DNA from: Ruegeria_B marisflavi
Lineage (GTDB): Bacteria; Pseudomonadota; Alphaproteobacteria; Rhodobacterales; Rhodobacteraceae
Assembly: GCF_025673445.1 (NCBI RefSeq)
Contig: NZ_JAOVQN010000002.1
Location: forward strand, 62,001 to 126,000
DNA length: 64,000 nt
Direction: 5' to 3'
In this document: positions 60,828 through 64,000 of the stretch, piece after piece
Numbering within the stretch: position 1 is the first letter of the stretch
Layout of the letters: the number at the start of each line of letters is the position of its first letter
Made by a program: the position numbers and the translations under genes
The notes under the pieces: generated by a model
The model's input: the letters and a program-made list of their open reading frames with translations, nothing else
The model's database searches: none
Told to the model about the DNA's origin: nothing

Positions 60828-62633
60828 ATGGCTGCTTACGCATACGAAACGCACGAATATGACGTTGTCGTGGTCGGCGCCGGTGGGGCCGGTCTGCGCG
60901 CAACGCTGGGTATGGCCGAACAGGGGCTGCGCACCGCTTGTGTGACCAAGGTGTTCCCGACCCGCTCGCACACCGTGGCCGCGCAGGGCGGGATTGCCGC
61001 GTCGCTGTCGAACATGGGTCCAGACCACTGGCAGTGGCACATGTACGACACCGTCAAGGGGTCGGACTGGCTGGGCGATACCGACGCGATGGAATACCTC
61101 GCCCGCGAGGCGCCCAAGGCGGTGTATGAGCTGGAACATTACGGTGTGCCGTTCTCGCGCACCGAAGAGGGCAAGATCTATCAGCGCCCGTTCGGCGGGC
61201 ATACGACCGAGTTCGGCGAAGGACCGGCGGTGCAGCGTACATGTGCGGCGGCTGACCGGACCGGCCACGCGATCCTGCACACGCTCTATGGCCAGTCACT
61301 TAAGAACAACGCGGAATTCTACATCGAGTATTTCGCCATCGACCTGATCATGTCCGAGGATGGGCAGTGCCAGGGCGTTGTCTGCTGGAAACTGGATGAC
61401 GGCACCATGCATGTCTTCAACGCCAAGATGGTGGTGTTGGCGACGGGCGGTTATGGCCGCGCCTACTTCAGCGCCACTTCGGCGCATACCTGCACCGGCG
61501 ATGGCGGCGGCATGGTGGCCCGTGCGGGCCTTGCGCTGCAAGACATGGAATTCGTGCAGTTCCACCCGACCGGGATTTACGGTTCGGGCTGCCTGATCAC
61601 CGAAGGCGCACGCGGCGAGGGCGGTTATCTGACCAACTCGGAAGGCGAGCGGTTCATGGAGCGTTATGCGCCCCAGTACAAGGACCTGGCGCCGCGCGAC
61701 TATGTCAGCCGTTCTATGACCATGGAAATCCGCGAAGGCCGCGGTGTGGGCAAGGATGGCGACCATATCCACCTGAACCTGAGCCACCTGCCGGCCGAGG
61801 CGCTGGCGGAACGCCTGCCGGGCATCTCGGAAAGCGCCAAGATCTTTGCCGGCGTGGATGTGACCAAGGAGCCGATCCCGGTTCTGCCGACGGTGCATTA
61901 CAACATGGGCGGCATTCCGACCAACTATTGGGGTGAGGTTCTGAATCCGACCGCCGCTGACCCGAACGCAGTTGTTCCGGGCCTGATGGCCGTGGGCGAG
62001 GCGGGCTGTGCCAGCGTTCACGGGGCGAACCGGCTTGGGTCGAACTCGCTGATCGACCTTGTGGTGTTCGGCCGTGCCGCCGCGATCCGGGCGGGCAAGG
62101 TCGTGGACCGCGATGCATCGAACCCGGTGCTGAACATGGCTTCGATCGAAAAGGCGTTCGACCGGTTCGACGGGCTGCGCCATGCCAAGGGCAACATCGC
62201 CACCGCCGATCTGCGGCTGGAGATGCAGAAGACGATGCAGGCCGACGCTGCCGTTTTCCGCACTGCCAAGACCATGGCCGAAGGCGTCGAGAAGATGACC
62301 GCCATTGCTGCCAAGATGGATGACCTGAGCGTGACCGACCGCAGCCTGGTTTGGAACAGCGACCTGATGGAAACGCTGGAACTGACCAACCTTATGCCGA
62401 ACGCACTGGCCACCATCGTCGGCGCCGAGGCACGTAAGGAAAGCCGGGGCGCCCATGCGCACGAGGATTTCACCACCCGCGACGACGAAAACTGGCGGGT
62501 TCACACCGTGTCCCGTGTCGAGGGCAACAAGGTGGATCTGAGCTATCGTCCGGTTGTTGTCGATCCGCTGACCACCGAAGAGCAAGGTGGCATCAGCCTG
62601 AAGAGAATCGCGCCCAAGGCGCGGACGTTCTAA
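60828..62633 (+). CDS. sdhA: succinate dehydrogenase flavoprotein subunit
   Basis: SdhA oxidises succinate to fumarate with covalent FAD. The 601-residue protein has the FAD motif VVVGAGGAGLRATLGM, the His that binds FAD in TRSHTVAAQGGIAASL, QFHPTGIYGSGCLITEGARGEGG, and the active-site RDYVSRSMTMEI. HGANRLGSNSLIDLVVFGR closes the FAD domain. I start at ATG 60828; a TTG three codons earlier is possible. All catalytic parts are present. Confidence 0.97.
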   Translation: MAAYAYETHEYDVVVVGAGGAGLRATLGMAEQGLRTACVTKVFPTRSHTVAAQGGIAASLSNMGPDHWQWHMYDTVKGSDWLGDTDAMEYLAREAPKAVYELEHYGVPFSRTEEGKIYQRPFGGHTTEFGEGPAVQRTCAAADRTGHAILHTLYGQSLKNNAEFYIEYFAIDLIMSEDGQCQGVVCWKLDDGTMHVFNAKMVVLATGGYGRAYFSATSAHTCTGDGGGMVARAGLALQDMEFVQFHPTGIYGSGCLITEGARGEGGYLTNSEGERFMERYAPQYKDLAPRDYVSRSMTMEIREGRGVGKDGDHIHLNLSHLPAEALAERLPGISESAKIFAGVDVTKEPIPVLPTVHYNMGGIPTNYWGEVLNPTAADPNAVVPGLMAVGEAGCASVHGANRLGSNSLIDLVVFGRAAAIRAGKVVDRDASNPVLNMASIEKAFDRFDGLRHAKGNIATADLRLEMQKTMQADAAVFRTAKTMAEGVEKMTAIAAKMDDLSVTDRSLVWNSDLMETLELTNLMPNALATIVGAEARKESRGAHAHEDFTTRDDENWRVHTVSRVEGNKVDLSYRPVVVDPLTTEEQGGISLKRIAPKARTF

Positions 62634-62645
62634 GGAGACGGACCC

Positions 62646-63422
62646 ATGGCTGAATTCAGACTCCCCAAGAACTCTCGCATCACCACGGGCAAGACCTGGC
62701 CCAAGCCCGAGGGAAAGAACGTTCGCAAGTTCCAGATCTATCGCTGGAACCCGGACGACGGGCAGAACCCGCGGGTCGATACCTATTTCGTCGACATGGA
62801 CGATTGCGGACCAATGGTTCTGGATGCGCTGATCTACATCAAGAACAAGATCGACCCGACGCTGACCTTTCGCCGGTCGTGCCGCGAGGGGATCTGTGGC
62901 TCTTGTGCGATGAATATCGACGGGATCAACACGCTGGCCTGTATCTATGGCATGGACGAGATCAAGGGTGACGTGAAGATCTATCCTTTGCCGCATATGC
63001 CGGTGGTCAAGGACCTGATCCCCGACCTGACGCATTTCTATGCGCAGCACGCCTCGATCATGCCCTGGCTGGAAACCAAGACAAACCGCCCGGCCAAGGA
63101 GTGGAAACAGTCCATCGAGGATCGCAAGAAGCTGGATGGCCTTTATGAATGTGTGATGTGCGCGTCCTGTTCGACCTCGTGCCCCAGCTACTGGTGGAAC
63201 TCTGACCGCTACCTTGGCCCAGCGGCGCTCTTGCATGCCTATCGCTGGATCATCGACAGCCGGGACGAGGCGACGGGCGAGCGTCTGGACGACCTGGAAG
63301 ACCCGTTCAAGCTGTATCGCTGCCACACGATCATGAACTGCGCCAAGACCTGCCCCAAAGGGCTGAACCCGGCCAAGGCGATTGCCGAGATCAAGAAGAT
63401 GATGGTCGAGCGCACCGTCTGA
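62646..63422 (+). CDS. sdhB: succinate dehydrogenase iron-sulfur subunit
   Basis: SdhB carries electrons from FAD to quinone through three clusters. The 258-residue protein has the [2Fe-2S] Cys set (CREGICGSCAMN, LAC), the [4Fe-4S] set (CVMCASCSTSCPSYWW) and the [3Fe-4S] set (CHTIMNCAKTCPKG). All expected cysteines are present. It follows sdhA by 12 nt with an aaggag site and ends the operon at a strong terminator. Confidence 0.97.
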   Translation: MAEFRLPKNSRITTGKTWPKPEGKNVRKFQIYRWNPDDGQNPRVDTYFVDMDDCGPMVLDALIYIKNKIDPTLTFRRSCREGICGSCAMNIDGINTLACIYGMDEIKGDVKIYPLPHMPVVKDLIPDLTHFYAQHASIMPWLETKTNRPAKEWKQSIEDRKKLDGLYECVMCASCSTSCPSYWWNSDRYLGPAALLHAYRWIIDSRDEATGERLDDLEDPFKLYRCHTIMNCAKTCPKGLNPAKAIAEIKKMMVERTV

Positions 63423-63447
63423 CCTCCGGTCAGAGAACGTATTAGCG

Positions 63448-63478
63448 GGCCCGCCTCTGGCGGGCCTGTTTCTTTTTT
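63448..63478 (+). terminator. rho-independent terminator after sdhB
   Basis: GGCCCGCC pairs with GGCGGGCC around a three-base loop, followed by TGTTTCTTTTTT. It ends the sdhCDAB transcript. Confidence 0.93.
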
Positions 63479-63601
63479 AGGGCGCGAACAGCCTTGCTTT
63501 TTCTGCATGTCGAGCCTGCGCAACTATGCGATGCATTCGATCTATTCCATGCCTAGGTTGGACCGCAGGGAGGGGCCACATCTGAAACAAGGATGACGCC
63601 C

Positions 63602-63754
63602 ATGCATATCGCAAGCAAACCCACCGACACGCGCAGCCCGGCGCAAGAGGCGCTCGCCCTGCTGGAGCAGGCCTGGGCCTATTACACACCGGAGAAGCAG
63701 CCGGTGCAGCGTGAAGAGCAGTTGGAGTTGTTCCAATACGCCAATGCCGCCTGA
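63602..63754 (+). CDS. 50-residue soluble small protein, unknown function
   Basis: The ORF starts at ATG 63602, eight bases after aagga, and ends at TGA 63752-63754. The product is helical and acidic toward its end (QEALALLEQAWAYYTPEK, then REEQLELFQYANAA). I do not recognise a named family, though the compact pattern looks like a genuine conserved small protein. It is a separate unit after the sdhB terminator. Confidence 0.65.
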   Translation: MHIASKPTDTRSPAQEALALLEQAWAYYTPEKQPVQREEQLELFQYANAA

Positions 63755-63796
63755 GGCAATGTTGCCAGCACGAAGCCAGACCGATAGGACGGGGTC

Positions 63797-64000
63797 ATGC
63801 CCGTCCTTCTTCTCATTCTGGCGCTAGGGGTTCTTGGCTACTTCCTGTGGCGCGCGCGTACAACGACCCTGACCCGAAACTGCCGGTGGCGATTGGATCG
63901 CGATGCCGGTGAATGGGCTTGTGCATATTGCGGCCGACGTATCAACGGCCCTGTGGATAAGTTCCCAACCTGTTGCGTTCAAACACTGAAACGGGGTCGG
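63797..64000 (+). CDS. hypothetical protein with N-terminal membrane helix and Cys-rich tail, cut by the window edge
   Basis: The frame is open from ATG 63797 to the last base, 68 codons without a stop, so the 3' end is missing. It starts with one hydrophobic helix (MPVLLLILALGVLGYFLW). A soluble part follows with Cys pairs (WACAYCGRRIN, then FPTCC), which could form a small zinc ribbon. It follows the 50-residue gene by 42 nt. Family unknown. Confidence 0.55.
   Translation, partial: MPVLLLILALGVLGYFLWRARTTTLTRNCRWRLDRDAGEWACAYCGRRINGPVDKFPTCCVQTLKRGR

Overview
The window is high-GC, gene-dense chromosomal DNA of a Rhodobacteraceae alphaproteobacterium. It is most like the marine Roseobacter group and probably close to Ruegeria; the genus is an inference from remembered gene order, not a database match. 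Supporting traits are the long mdh-sucC-sucD-sucA-odhB-lpdA stretch, the adjacent ethylmalonyl-CoA pathway genes, phbA/phbB, a TIGR02302-type protein, the small aa3-oxidase subunit IV, and clade-type intergenic repeats. I find no rRNA, tRNA, CRISPR array, prophage, transposase or defence island.

Layout. 81-1904: oxidase subunit IV, a papain-like lipoprotein and the AzlCD amino acid exporter. 1954-6610: a tightly overlapping molybdenum-cofactor operon, fdhD-mobA-mobB-unknown-moeA-GNAT. 6620-9481: greA with a membrane protein, and soxR divergent from a VOC gene that carries a clear SoxR box. 9713-16470: ETF-ubiquinone oxidoreductase, a TPR lipidless exported protein, ispE, polyprenyl diphosphate synthase, and small genes. 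16467-23150: a DMT exporter with its LysR regulator, a divergent 36-residue ORF, and a 1501-residue protein with seven GAF domains and a cyclase domain. 23272-29691: PHB genes, an EAL protein, a sterol-desaturase-type hydroxylase, a nitronate monooxygenase and a TlpA thioredoxin. 29716-39034: argH, an LptM-like lipoprotein, lysA, the TIGR02302 protein, a zinc-ribbon protein, ftsE-ftsX-plsC. 39136-41147: arylamine N-acetyltransferase and a second cyclase. 41308-54340 (minus): 2-oxoglutarate dehydrogenase, succinyl-CoA synthetase and malate dehydrogenase. 55830-58492: (3S)-malyl-CoA thioesterase and mesaconyl-CoA hydratase. 60039-63422: sdhCDAB.

The genes work together mainly in acetyl-CoA and C4 metabolism. 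Succinyl-CoA made by OdhAB/LpdA is converted by SucCD, oxidised by SdhCDAB, and malate is oxidised by Mdh. PhbAB store acetyl-CoA and Mcl2/Mch belong to acetyl-CoA assimilation. Two layers of cis-sequence tie these together. The sucC and sdhC upstream regions both carry pairs of GTGATCAC palindromes exactly 21 bp apart. A TGCTGCA-N1/2-TGC motif lies upstream of phbA, phbB, ETF-QO and mcl2.

The most unusual objects are the seven-GAF cyclase, a modular 3'-end element present three times in sense orientation just after stop codons (constant hairpin, covarying second hairpin, constant tail), an FdhD with CxxG in place of CxxC, and an odhB with two lipoyl domains.
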